Part shown: positions 1 to 5,736 of the stretch, one piece after another | Layout: each line of letters begins with the position of its first letter | Position numbering within the stretch: the stretch's first letter is position 1 | Assembly: GCA_030039515.1 (NCBI GenBank) | Contig: JASHVT010000007.1 | Coordinates: 1-5,989 of the forward strand | Length of the DNA stretch: 5,989 nucleotides | From: Nitrososphaerales archaeon | GTDB taxonomy: Archaea; Thermoproteota; Nitrososphaeria; Nitrososphaerales; Gagatemarchaeaceae | Direction: 5' to 3' | Program-made: the position numbers and the translations under genes | Notes under the pieces: generated by a model | Seen by the model: the letters and a program-made list of their open reading frames with translations, nothing else | Databases searched by the model: none | What the model was told of the DNA's origin: nothing

Positions 1-1
1 C

Positions 2-46
2 GCCACGTCCGACGGGGCCCGAATACTACGCTCGATGGTGAGCTGA
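2..46 (+). CDS. purQ: 3' tail of phosphoribosylformylglycinamidine synthase subunit PurQ (partial)
   Basis: Only the last 14 codons and a TGA stop are in the window. They read ATSDGARILRSMVS. This resembles the usual end of PurQ, where a short loop with Asp-Gly leads into a final helix of the type DGxxIFxSMV. PurQ is the class I glutaminase subunit that feeds ammonia to PurL, and purQ commonly sits immediately upstream of purL, which supports the call. The stop lies 9 nt before the purL ATG, so the two genes are probably translationally coupled. The piece is too short to exclude another protein, and no catalytic residues are visible. The other two frames are less convincing as a coding end. 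Confidence 0.62.
   Translation, partial: ATSDGARILRSMVS
37..41 (+). promoter_or_regulatory. Probable ribosome binding site for purL
   Basis: GGTGA lies inside the last codons of purQ and matches part of the archaeal/bacterial anti-Shine-Dalgarno complement GGAGGTGAT. It ends 14 nt before the ATG at 56 and 11 nt before the in-frame TTG at 53. The spacing is somewhat long for the ATG, so it does not settle which of the two start codons is used. Confidence 0.4.
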
Positions 47-55
47 GCCAGCTTG

Positions 56-2248
56 ATGTCCGCGACCACTCGTCTAGGCCTGACTGAGGAAGAGGCTGCG
101 ACAGCGAGGAAAGGACTGGGAAGAGAGCCGAACGACACGGAGTGGGCGATAATCAGCGCCGAGTGGTCGGAGCACAGCTCCTACAAGTCGTCCAAGGCAC
201 TGCTGAGGAGACTCCCTACGACAGGCAAGCGGGTACTCCTCGGACCAGGATACGACGCGGGCGTCGTCGACGTCGGGGGCGGGTATGCTGTGACGATGCA
301 CATCGAGAGCCACAACCACCCATCCGCCGTGGATCCATACGGAGGGGCTGCCACAGGAATCGGAGGCGTCCTCAGAGACATCCTGTCGGTCGGGTCGAGG
401 CCCATCGCCCTGCTGGACATCCTGAGGTTCGGGGATCCTACCGAGAGCGGGCACTCAAGGTGGCTGTTCAGGAACGTCGTAAGGGGCATCTCGGACTACG
501 GCAACTCGACGGGGATCCCCACCGTCGCGGGCGACATCGAGTTCGACGAGAGCTTCGAGAGGAACTGCCTCGTCGACGTAGCATGCGTCGGCCTGCTGAA
601 GAAGGGGCGGCTGATACTAGGCGCTGCTGAGGAACCTGGCGACCGCATCGTCCTCGTCGGTGGGAGCACCGGGAGAGACGGCGTCGGGGGTGCAGCATTC
701 GCGTCGAAGAACCTATCGGACGCGTCTGCGTCTGAACGCTCTTCTGTCCAGGTCCCCGACCCATTCGTCAAGAAGCTCCTCATCGACGCCATCGCAGAGG
801 TCCTCGACGGGGGGAGGATCCACGCCATGAAGGACCTCGGCGGAGGAGGCCTTTCGACTGCGCTCTCTGAGATAGCGTCGAAGGGAGGCAGCGGGGTCGA
901 CGTCGAACTGCGGAGGGTGAACGTCAGGGAGAACGACATGGCACCCTTGGAGATCATGGCCTCGGAGTCTCAGGAGAGGATGATCCTGATACTCGAGCCT
1001 TCAGACATCCCGCGAGTCACTAGCGTACTGGACAAGTACGAGGTCACATGGCGCGACATCGGCGAGGTCACCGACGACGGACTCATGACGGTCAGATGGG
1101 ACTCCATGGTCGTCGCGCAGCTTCCAGCTAGGCTGGTCGCAGAGGCGCCTCTAGTGGCGAGGGCCGTCCGCAAGCCAGCCTATCTGAGCCGCCGCAGCCC
1201 GTCGCCCACGCGGCATCCAGACCTCGCGAGGTCCCTCGTCGCCCTCCTCGGTTCGCCGAACGTCGCCAGCAGGAGGTGGGTGTACGAGCAGTACGACCAT
1301 GAAGTCGGGCTCCGCACGGCAATCAGGCCGGGGGAGGCGGATGCCTCCCTGCTCGAGCTGCCCAACGGCGCGTTGCTCGCTGTGAAGGCAGACGGGAACA
1401 GCCTCCACAGCTACCTCTCTCCCAGGGACGGCGCCGCTGGTTGCGTCGCCGAGGCATGCAGGAACGTGGTCGCGGTCGGCGCCGACCCGATAGCGCTCGT
1501 GGACCATCTTCAGTTCGGGGACCCGTCAGACCCCGAGGTCTACTGGACCTTCGCCGAAACGATAGACGGCATGGCTGCGTACTGCAGGGCGCTCCCCATC
1601 CCCGTGGTCGGAGGGAAGGTGAGCTTCTACAACGAGGACTCATCGACAGGCAGGGCGGTCAAGCCATCCCCGGTCGCGATGGTTGTCGGGCTGCGGAGCA
1701 AAGGCTCTCCCTTCGTAAGCTCATCCATCCACGAGCGAGGCGACTCTCTCTTCGTCGTCGGCAAGACCAAGCGGGAGATGGGGGGCTCGGAGTATCACGT
1801 GCACGTCGTGAAGAGCTGGGGCGGGGCGGTCCCCCGACCTGACGCGCCGGTCGACTCTGCCACCTACTCGGCGATCCTGAAGCTGGTCGACGGCGGACTC
1901 GCCAGCGCCGTCCACGACTGCTCGAAGGGAGGCTTGGGAGTCGCGGTCTCAGAGATGGCGATCGGAGGCGGCGTCGGCGTCTCGCTGGAGCTGTCAGCCA
2001 TCCCCAGCTCAGGTCTAGGCGCCGCGGAACTCATGTTCTCCGAGTCTCACGGGAGGTTCGTCATCTCGACAGGCGACCCAGAAAAGGTCTCCCGCGTCCT
2101 TAGGAGCTCCGGCGTCGCATTCGCGCGAGTCGGCTCGACGGCCGGAGAAGACCTTGCCTTCACTGAGCGAGGGAGGACCGTCTGCAAAGTCTCTGTCGAC
2201 AGGGCGCGCGGGGCCTGGGGTTCCTCAATGGAGAGGCTGATGTCGTGA
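56..2248 (+). CDS. purL: Phosphoribosylformylglycinamidine synthase subunit PurL (small, PurS/PurQ-dependent form)
   Basis: The 730-residue product has the length of small PurL, the synthetase subunit that converts FGAR, ATP and ammonia to FGAM in the cytoplasm with PurQ and PurS. It shows the expected duplicated AIRS/PurM-like architecture. The N-terminal half has WSEHSSYKSSK (W37-K47, catalytic-type His40), ESHNHPS (84-90) and GAATGIGG (97-104). It also has GSTGRDGVGG, DLGGGGL (260-266) and SESQERM. The C-terminal half has RRWVYEQYDHEVG (around 405-417), VVGGKVSFYNED (517-528), HDCSKGGLG (620-628) and a late SESHGRF. Two substitutions stand out: Ser41 where SEHC is usual, and His82 where FKxESHNHPS normally has Lys. 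I chose ATG 56; the adjacent TTG at 53 is also in frame. The stop TGA overlaps the purF ATG by one base. No purS is visible, and it could lie upstream of purQ. Confidence 0.96.
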   Translation: MSATTRLGLTEEEAATARKGLGREPNDTEWAIISAEWSEHSSYKSSKALLRRLPTTGKRVLLGPGYDAGVVDVGGGYAVTMHIESHNHPSAVDPYGGAATGIGGVLRDILSVGSRPIALLDILRFGDPTESGHSRWLFRNVVRGISDYGNSTGIPTVAGDIEFDESFERNCLVDVACVGLLKKGRLILGAAEEPGDRIVLVGGSTGRDGVGGAAFASKNLSDASASERSSVQVPDPFVKKLLIDAIAEVLDGGRIHAMKDLGGGGLSTALSEIASKGGSGVDVELRRVNVRENDMAPLEIMASESQERMILILEPSDIPRVTSVLDKYEVTWRDIGEVTDDGLMTVRWDSMVVAQLPARLVAEAPLVARAVRKPAYLSRRSPSPTRHPDLARSLVALLGSPNVASRRWVYEQYDHEVGLRTAIRPGEADASLLELPNGALLAVKADGNSLHSYLSPRDGAAGCVAEACRNVVAVGADPIALVDHLQFGDPSDPEVYWTFAETIDGMAAYCRALPIPVVGGKVSFYNEDSSTGRAVKPSPVAMVVGLRSKGSPFVSSSIHERGDSLFVVGKTKREMGGSEYHVHVVKSWGGAVPRPDAPVDSATYSAILKLVDGGLASAVHDCSKGGLGVAVSEMAIGGGVGVSLELSAIPSSGLGAAELMFSESHGRFVISTGDPEKVSRVLRSSGVAFARVGSTAGEDLAFTERGRTVCKVSVDRARGAWGSSMERLMS
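2230..2236 (+). promoter_or_regulatory. Ribosome binding site for purF within the end of purL
   Basis: GGAGAGG ends 11 nt before the ATG at 2248 and 8 nt before the GTG at 2245, all inside the last codons of purL. It supports re-initiation of translation at the overlapping stop/start. By spacing alone the GTG is slightly favoured. Confidence 0.5.
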
Positions 2249-3675
2249 TGGACGCCAAGGAGAAGTGCGGCATCGTGGCGGCGAGCTCCGCGGACGACGT
2301 GGATGTCGTCCCTAAGGTGGTCCAAGGACTCGAGGCGCTCCAGCACAGGGGGCAGGAGTCGTGGGGCATAGCAGCGCCGGGGAAGCAGATACTCAAGAGG
2401 ATGGGCCTGGTAACCGACTGGGCTTCTCAAGCGGCCGAGCTCGCCCACTACTGCGGGAGCTCCGGGATAGGCCACGTGAGATACTCGACAAAGGGAAGGT
2501 CTGTGCTGGACAACGCCCAGCCCATTCAGATCGAGTCGGAGTTCTCCATCGCCCACAACGGGACGATAGCGAACGCGGAAGCGCTCGCGGCCAAGGCCAG
2601 CGAGGAGTTCGGCGCCTCCTGCGACTCGGACACCCGAGCCACCGGCTACCGCCTGCTCCACCACCTCCGCGAGGCGGGCGACATGTTCAAGGCGTTCGAG
2701 AGGCTGTCGTCCGAACTGTCGGGCGCCTATTGCTTCGCGATCCTCGCGGCTGACGGCTCCGCGTACGCCATAAGAGACCCGAGGGGGTACAGGCCGCTCG
2801 CGCTGGGCTACATCGAGGAGGCTAGGACCTACGCCGCAGCCTCGGAGTCCTGCGCCCTGGAGGCGATGGGAGCAGCCTTCGTCAGGGACATCGAGCCGGG
2901 AGAGATCGTGATGCTCAACAAGAAAGGAATCGAGTCGCGAAGGTTCTCTCCCAAGGTCGAGCCTGCTTTCTGCTCCTTCGAGTTCACCTACTTCGCCCAT
3001 CCTTCGTCAAGGATCAACGGCGTGAGCGTCTACGAGGCGCGCAAGAACTTCGGGAGGATCCTCGCCAAGCGCTTCCGGATCGAAGCAGACGTCGTCGTGC
3101 CGGTCCCCGACTCTGCGAGGCCCGCCGCGCTGGGGTACGCACTGGAGAGCGGCATCCCCATGGACGAGGGCCTGATGAAGGACAGGTACAAGCGGAAGGG
3201 GAGCATAAGGAGCTTCATCGAACCCGATCAGGGAGGCCGAGAGGAGGTCGTCAAGAAGATAATCCCCGTCCGCGACGTGATTAAGGGGAAGAGAGTCGTG
3301 GTGATCGACGACAGCCTCGTGCGAGGGACCAGCTCGAAGTCGATCGTGGACTCGTTGAAGAAGGCGGGGGCCGCGAGCGTCAAGATGGCGGTCACCTTCC
3401 CGCCCATACGCCACCCTTGCTACATGGGCATAGACTTCCCCACCAAGGAAGAGCTGCTCGCCCACAAGGTCGCCGGGAACGAACCGGACCTCGCCAAGAC
3501 GGCTGAGCTCGTGGCCAAGGAGATAGGGGTGGAGGAGTTCTACTACAACGACATAGAAGGGCTCGCCGCCGCTACGGGCCTCCCGAAGGACAGCATGTGC
3601 TACGCTTGCGTGACGGGCGACTACTCCAAAGTCTCCGAGCCGCGGGTGCGGTCTGAGAGGAGCGTGGAGGCATGA
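2248..3675 (+). CDS. purF: Amidophosphoribosyltransferase (glutamine PRPP amidotransferase)
   Basis: PurF catalyses the first committed step: PRPP plus glutamine gives 5-phosphoribosylamine. From ATG 2248 the product is 475 aa, the usual length. The N-terminal class II (Ntn) glutaminase domain covers about residues 7-240. It has nucleophile Cys7 in KCGIVAA, LQHRGQESWGIA, GHVRYSTKG (Arg78), AHNG (102-105), RDPRGYRPLALG and SESCALEAMGA. Cys7 must become N-terminal, so a six-residue leader is presumably removed. The C-terminal type I phosphoribosyltransferase domain has VPDSARPAALGYA and the PRPP loop VVVIDDSLVRGTSSK (Asp354, Asp355). Cys242, Cys391, Cys451 and Cys454 align with the four [4Fe-4S] ligands of Bacillus subtilis PurF (236, 382, 437, 440), so a cluster is likely. 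A GTG at 2245 is an alternative start. The stop overlaps purN as ATGA. The family is normally feedback-inhibited by purine nucleotides, but nothing in the sequence proves that here. Confidence 0.97.
   Translation: MDAKEKCGIVAASSADDVDVVPKVVQGLEALQHRGQESWGIAAPGKQILKRMGLVTDWASQAAELAHYCGSSGIGHVRYSTKGRSVLDNAQPIQIESEFSIAHNGTIANAEALAAKASEEFGASCDSDTRATGYRLLHHLREAGDMFKAFERLSSELSGAYCFAILAADGSAYAIRDPRGYRPLALGYIEEARTYAAASESCALEAMGAAFVRDIEPGEIVMLNKKGIESRRFSPKVEPAFCSFEFTYFAHPSSRINGVSVYEARKNFGRILAKRFRIEADVVVPVPDSARPAALGYALESGIPMDEGLMKDRYKRKGSIRSFIEPDQGGREEVVKKIIPVRDVIKGKRVVVIDDSLVRGTSSKSIVDSLKKAGAASVKMAVTFPPIRHPCYMGIDFPTKEELLAHKVAGNEPDLAKTAELVAKEIGVEEFYYNDIEGLAAATGLPKDSMCYACVTGDYSKVSEPRVRSERSVEA
3656..3662 (+). 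promoter_or_regulatory. Ribosome binding site for purN within the end of purF
   Basis: AGAGGAG ends 9 nt before the purN ATG at 3672, a normal Shine-Dalgarno spacing. A second, stronger-looking GGAGG at 3666-3670 is only 1 nt from the ATG, too close to serve that start. Confidence 0.5.
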
Positions 3676-4286
3676 ACATCGGCGTCCTCGTCTCGGGGAG
3701 GGGATCGAACCTCGCGGCGATACTGAAGGACATCGAAAGGGGGGCGATAAGCGGCGCCGAAGTCAAGATCGTCATAAGCAACGACCCGTCGGCTAAGGCG
3801 CTCCGCGTGGCGGAGAGGCACGGCGTGAAGGCCCTGGCGCTGGTGCAGGGCACGTCCACGAGGCAGGCCTACGGCGAAAGGCTGTCGAGGGCGCTCGTAC
3901 AGAACGGCGTCAGGCCGGGCGAAGGGCTGGTCCTTCTCGCCGGCTTCATGAAGATACTCTCGAGGGGGTTCGTGGAACGCTTCGCCGGCAGGATCCTGAA
4001 CATACACCCCTCCATCCTTCCAGCCTTCCCTGGAGTCCGCGCCCAAGAGCAGGCCATATCCTACGGAGTGAAGGTCTCGGGCTGCACCGTGCACTTCGTG
4101 GTGCCTGAAGTCGACGCCGGGCCGATAGTCCTCCAGCGGACCGTGCCCGTAAAGGACGGCGACGACGAAGCCACGCTATCCTCCAGGATCCTCAGGCAGG
4201 AGCACATCGCCTACCCGCGGGCAGTGAAGCTGTTCGTGGAAGGCAAGCTGAAGATTGAGGGGCGGACAGTGAGGGTGGGCGTCTGA
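3672..4286 (+). CDS. purN: Phosphoribosylglycinamide formyltransferase (folate-dependent GAR transformylase)
   Basis: PurN transfers the formyl group of 10-formyl-THF to GAR, giving FGAR (step 3). The 204-residue product is of usual length and covers the whole formyltransferase fold. The N-terminus has the phosphate-binding SGRGSNL (8-14), and LLAGFMKIL precedes the active-site strand. The catalytic set is visible: Asn110 and His112 in LNIHPSILPAFPG, and Asp148 in VPEVDAGPIVLQ. These match E. coli Asn106, His108 and Asp144 with a constant offset of four. The Asn/His/Asp set and the GRGSN loop point to PurN rather than the formate-dependent PurT or PurP. The start ATG overlaps the purF stop as ATGA. 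The next two genes supply and maintain its folate cofactor, which supports the folate-dependent assignment. A short charged stretch, RPGEG, before LVLLAGF looks like a small local insertion. Confidence 0.96.
   Translation: MNIGVLVSGRGSNLAAILKDIERGAISGAEVKIVISNDPSAKALRVAERHGVKALALVQGTSTRQAYGERLSRALVQNGVRPGEGLVLLAGFMKILSRGFVERFAGRILNIHPSILPAFPGVRAQEQAISYGVKVSGCTVHFVVPEVDAGPIVLQRTVPVKDGDDEATLSSRILRQEHIAYPRAVKLFVEGKLKIEGRTVRVGV
4271..4277 (+). promoter_or_regulatory. Shine-Dalgarno-like tract bearing on the folD start
   Basis: GAGGGTG, inside the last codons of purN, resembles GAGGTG. It ends 5 nt before the in-frame CTG at 4283 but 20 nt before the ATG at 4298. The 11 nt directly before the ATG are not purine-rich. 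The tract therefore fits initiation at CTG 4283 better than at ATG 4298. It also encodes conserved reading frame, so the match may be chance. Confidence 0.35.
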
Positions 4287-4296
4287 CGGCTACCGT
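4286..4296 (+). repeat. Small inverted repeat between the purN stop and the folD ATG
   Basis: ACGG-CTA-CCGT is a perfect 4-bp stem with a 3-nt loop, filling the only gap between purN and the folD ATG. It is too short for a terminator and has no T tract. It could slightly hinder ribosome access to the ATG at 4298, or it may be chance. Confidence 0.25.
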
Positions 4297-4297
4297 A

Positions 4298-5161
4298 ATG
4301 GATGGAAAGGCGCTCGCCGCGAGCATAGAGGAACAGCTCAAGATAGAGGTCAGGCGGATGCAAGAGTCGGGACTCCGGCCGTCCCTCGCCACGATACTCG
4401 TGGGAGAGGACCCCGCCTCGCGGGTCTACGTCAAGAGCAAGCACAGGGCCGCGGAGAGGGTCGGGATAGCATCGAAGGGTTTCGAGCTACCCGAACGCGT
4501 CCCCGAAGGCGAGCTCCTCGCCCTCATAGACGCGCTCAACTCGGACCCCTCGGTGAACGGGATCCTCCTCCAGATGCCGCTCCCGGGCCACCTAAGGGAG
4601 CACAGGATGATCGAGAGGATCAAGCCGGAGAAGGACGTCGACGGGCTCACCACGGCAAACGCAGGAAAGCTTGTGCATGGCGTCACCGACCTCGTTCCCT
4701 GCACCCCGAGAGGCGTCATGGAGCTGCTCCACCACTACGGCGTTCCGATCAGGTCCGCGAGGGCAGTCGTGATAAACCGAAGCACGCTCGTAGGCAAGCC
4801 CCTGCACCATCTGCTCCTAGGCGAGGACGCGACCGTGACCGTATGCCACTCGAAGTCTACTGACCTCCCCTCCATGACAAGGGACGCTGACATCCTCGTG
4901 ACCGCCGTCGGGCGGAGGCCGGGTTTCATCGTGACCGCCGACATGGTCAAGGAAGGCGCGGCCGTCATCGACGTCGCGATGAACAGGTCTGACGGGAAGC
5001 TCGTCGGGGACGTCGACTTCGAGGGCGTATCGAAGAAGGCAGGCTACATAACCCCGGTGCTCGGCGGGGTGGGCCCCATGACCGTGGTCATGCTGATGCA
5101 GAACACGCTGATCGCCGCGGGCACGCAGAACCGAGCCGTCCAGCAGGAGATGAGACAATGA
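4298..5161 (+). CDS. folD: Bifunctional methylenetetrahydrofolate dehydrogenase / methenyltetrahydrofolate cyclohydrolase
   Basis: FolD oxidises 5,10-methylene-THF with NAD(P)+ and hydrolyses the product to 10-formyl-THF, the cofactor of the upstream PurN. The 287-residue product has the catalytic Tyr44 and Lys48 in RVYVKSKHRA. It also has Gln92 in LLQMPLP, Asp115 in KDVDGL and PCTPRGVMELL. The Rossmann nucleotide loop is VVINRSTLVGKP (Asn160 where bacteria usually have Gly), followed by CHSKSTDL, and TAVGRRPGF, VIDVAMNR and VGDVDF come next. Near the C-terminus the family signature PGGVGPMT reads LGGVGPMT, with Leu255 replacing Pro. The start is uncertain. From ATG 4298 the protein begins MDGKALA and lacks the short strand that usually precedes DGK. 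Reading upstream in frame to CTG 4283 adds LTATV, which resembles family N-termini and would give a 4-nt CTGA overlap with purN. I keep ATG as the conservative start. The stop overlaps the next gene as ATGA. Confidence 0.95.
   Translation: MDGKALAASIEEQLKIEVRRMQESGLRPSLATILVGEDPASRVYVKSKHRAAERVGIASKGFELPERVPEGELLALIDALNSDPSVNGILLQMPLPGHLREHRMIERIKPEKDVDGLTTANAGKLVHGVTDLVPCTPRGVMELLHHYGVPIRSARAVVINRSTLVGKPLHHLLLGEDATVTVCHSKSTDLPSMTRDADILVTAVGRRPGFIVTADMVKEGAAVIDVAMNRSDGKLVGDVDFEGVSKKAGYITPVLGGVGPMTVVMLMQNTLIAAGTQNRAVQQEMRQ
5146..5149 (+). promoter_or_regulatory. Ribosome binding site for the cyclo-ligase gene
   Basis: GGAG, within a longer GGAGATGAG that resembles GGAGGTGAT, lies in the last codons of folD. 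It ends 8 nt before ATG 5158 and 11 nt before the adjacent ATG 5161, so it mildly favours the first of the two tandem ATGs. Confidence 0.55.
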
Positions 5162-5736
5162 TGAGCAAGCGAGAGATGAGGTCGGAAGCTCTGAGGCGGC
5201 GGGACCAGATCCCCCGCGAGGCCGTGAGGGAGCTCAGCGCGCTTGTCCGGAATAACGTCGAGGCGCTTCCAGAGTACGCGAAGGCGGAGACCGTCGCCAG
5301 CTATGTCTCCATGGACAACGAGGTGCAGACCTCAGATCTCTTGAAGGAAGCGCTGCAAAGGAAGAAAAGGGTCATAGTCCCGAGGAGCGACATGCGCGCA
5401 GGCCGCCTGACTTTCCACGAAATCCACTCCTTGGGTGAACTCCGCCCCGGCGCCTTCGGGATCCTCGAGCCTCAGGGCTCTGCAAGCGTCCCGCTGAGCG
5501 ACGCCCAGTTGATCCTGGTCCCCGTCGTGGCCTGGGACTACAGGGGAGGAAGGCTGGGCTACGGCAAGGGGTACTTCGACAGAGAGCTGAGAAGCAAAGG
5601 CAGAGGGCTCGCAGCGGGCCTGGCGTTCGAGTCGCAGAGGCGCGCCGCCCTGCCTCTAACCCCGTCAGACGTCCCGTTGGACGCGGTCGCGACTGAGGAG
5701 AGGGTGATCCGCTTCGGGAGGGCCAACCTTGCCTGA
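5158..5736 (+). CDS. 5-formyltetrahydrofolate cyclo-ligase (methenyl-THF synthetase)
   Basis: This enzyme uses ATP to turn 5-formyl-THF (folinate) into 5,10-methenyl-THF, returning an inactive side product to the folate pool. The product is 192 aa, normal for the family. Visible motifs in order are an N-terminal basic KREMR (4-8), ASYVSMDNEVQT (47-58), FGILEP (100-105) and AQLILVPVVAWD (116-127). The diagnostic GRLGYGKGYFDR (131-142), which forms the phosphate/ATP-binding loop, follows, then AFESQ (156-160) and a final LDAVATEERVI. No signal peptide or membrane segment is present. Two ATGs in tandem (5158, 5161) could each start it. The first overlaps the folD stop as ATGA and the second as TGATG. 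Its placement between folD and purE suggests it protects 10-formyl-THF supply to purine synthesis. I leave the symbol blank because naming varies (ygfA, fau, MTHFS). Confidence 0.94.
   Translation: MMSKREMRSEALRRRDQIPREAVRELSALVRNNVEALPEYAKAETVASYVSMDNEVQTSDLLKEALQRKKRVIVPRSDMRAGRLTFHEIHSLGELRPGAFGILEPQGSASVPLSDAQLILVPVVAWDYRGGRLGYGKGYFDRELRSKGRGLAAGLAFESQRRAALPLTPSDVPLDAVATEERVIRFGRANLA
5717..5721 (+). promoter_or_regulatory. Ribosome binding site fixing the purE TTG start
   Basis: GGAGG, within GGGAGGG, ends 7 nt before the TTG at 5729. The match and spacing are close to ideal. No ATG or GTG lies in the purE frame between here and the first conserved strand. This makes TTG the most credible start. 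Confidence 0.65.

Noticed and set aside
1..87. Frame 1 open stretch at the left edge as a coding tail overlapping purL
   Set aside because: It overlaps the purL start by about 30 nt and its residues resemble no purine protein, while frame 2 gives a PurQ-like tail ending just before purL.
142..630. 162-codon plus-strand frame inside purL
   Set aside because: Product is an Arg-rich, low-complexity string typical of an out-of-frame reading of GC-rich codons; purL motifs in the main frame cover the same DNA.
496..957. 153-codon minus-strand frame inside purL
   Set aside because: Ser/Pro-rich product without motifs, antisense to the conserved PurL core; treated as a shadow frame.
2047..3000. 317-codon open frame on the minus strand opposite the purL end and first half of purF
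   Set aside because: It mirrors the codon structure of purF, has low-complexity Arg/Leu/Gly/Val-rich composition, no recognisable motif, and lies fully antisense to well-supported genes. Long antisense frames are expected in GC-rich coding DNA.
3007..3465. 152-codon minus-strand frame opposite the phosphoribosyltransferase half of purF
   Set aside because: No motif or plausible start context, and the opposite strand carries the conserved PRPP and Fe-S motifs.
4286..4296. The purN-folD inverted repeat as a transcription terminator
   Set aside because: A 4-bp stem with no T-rich tail, inside a run of coupled genes of one pathway; too weak to terminate.
4287..4297. Internal promoter in front of folD
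   Set aside because: The gap is too short and GC-rich; no TATA/BRE-like or -35/-10-like element is visible there or in the purN end.
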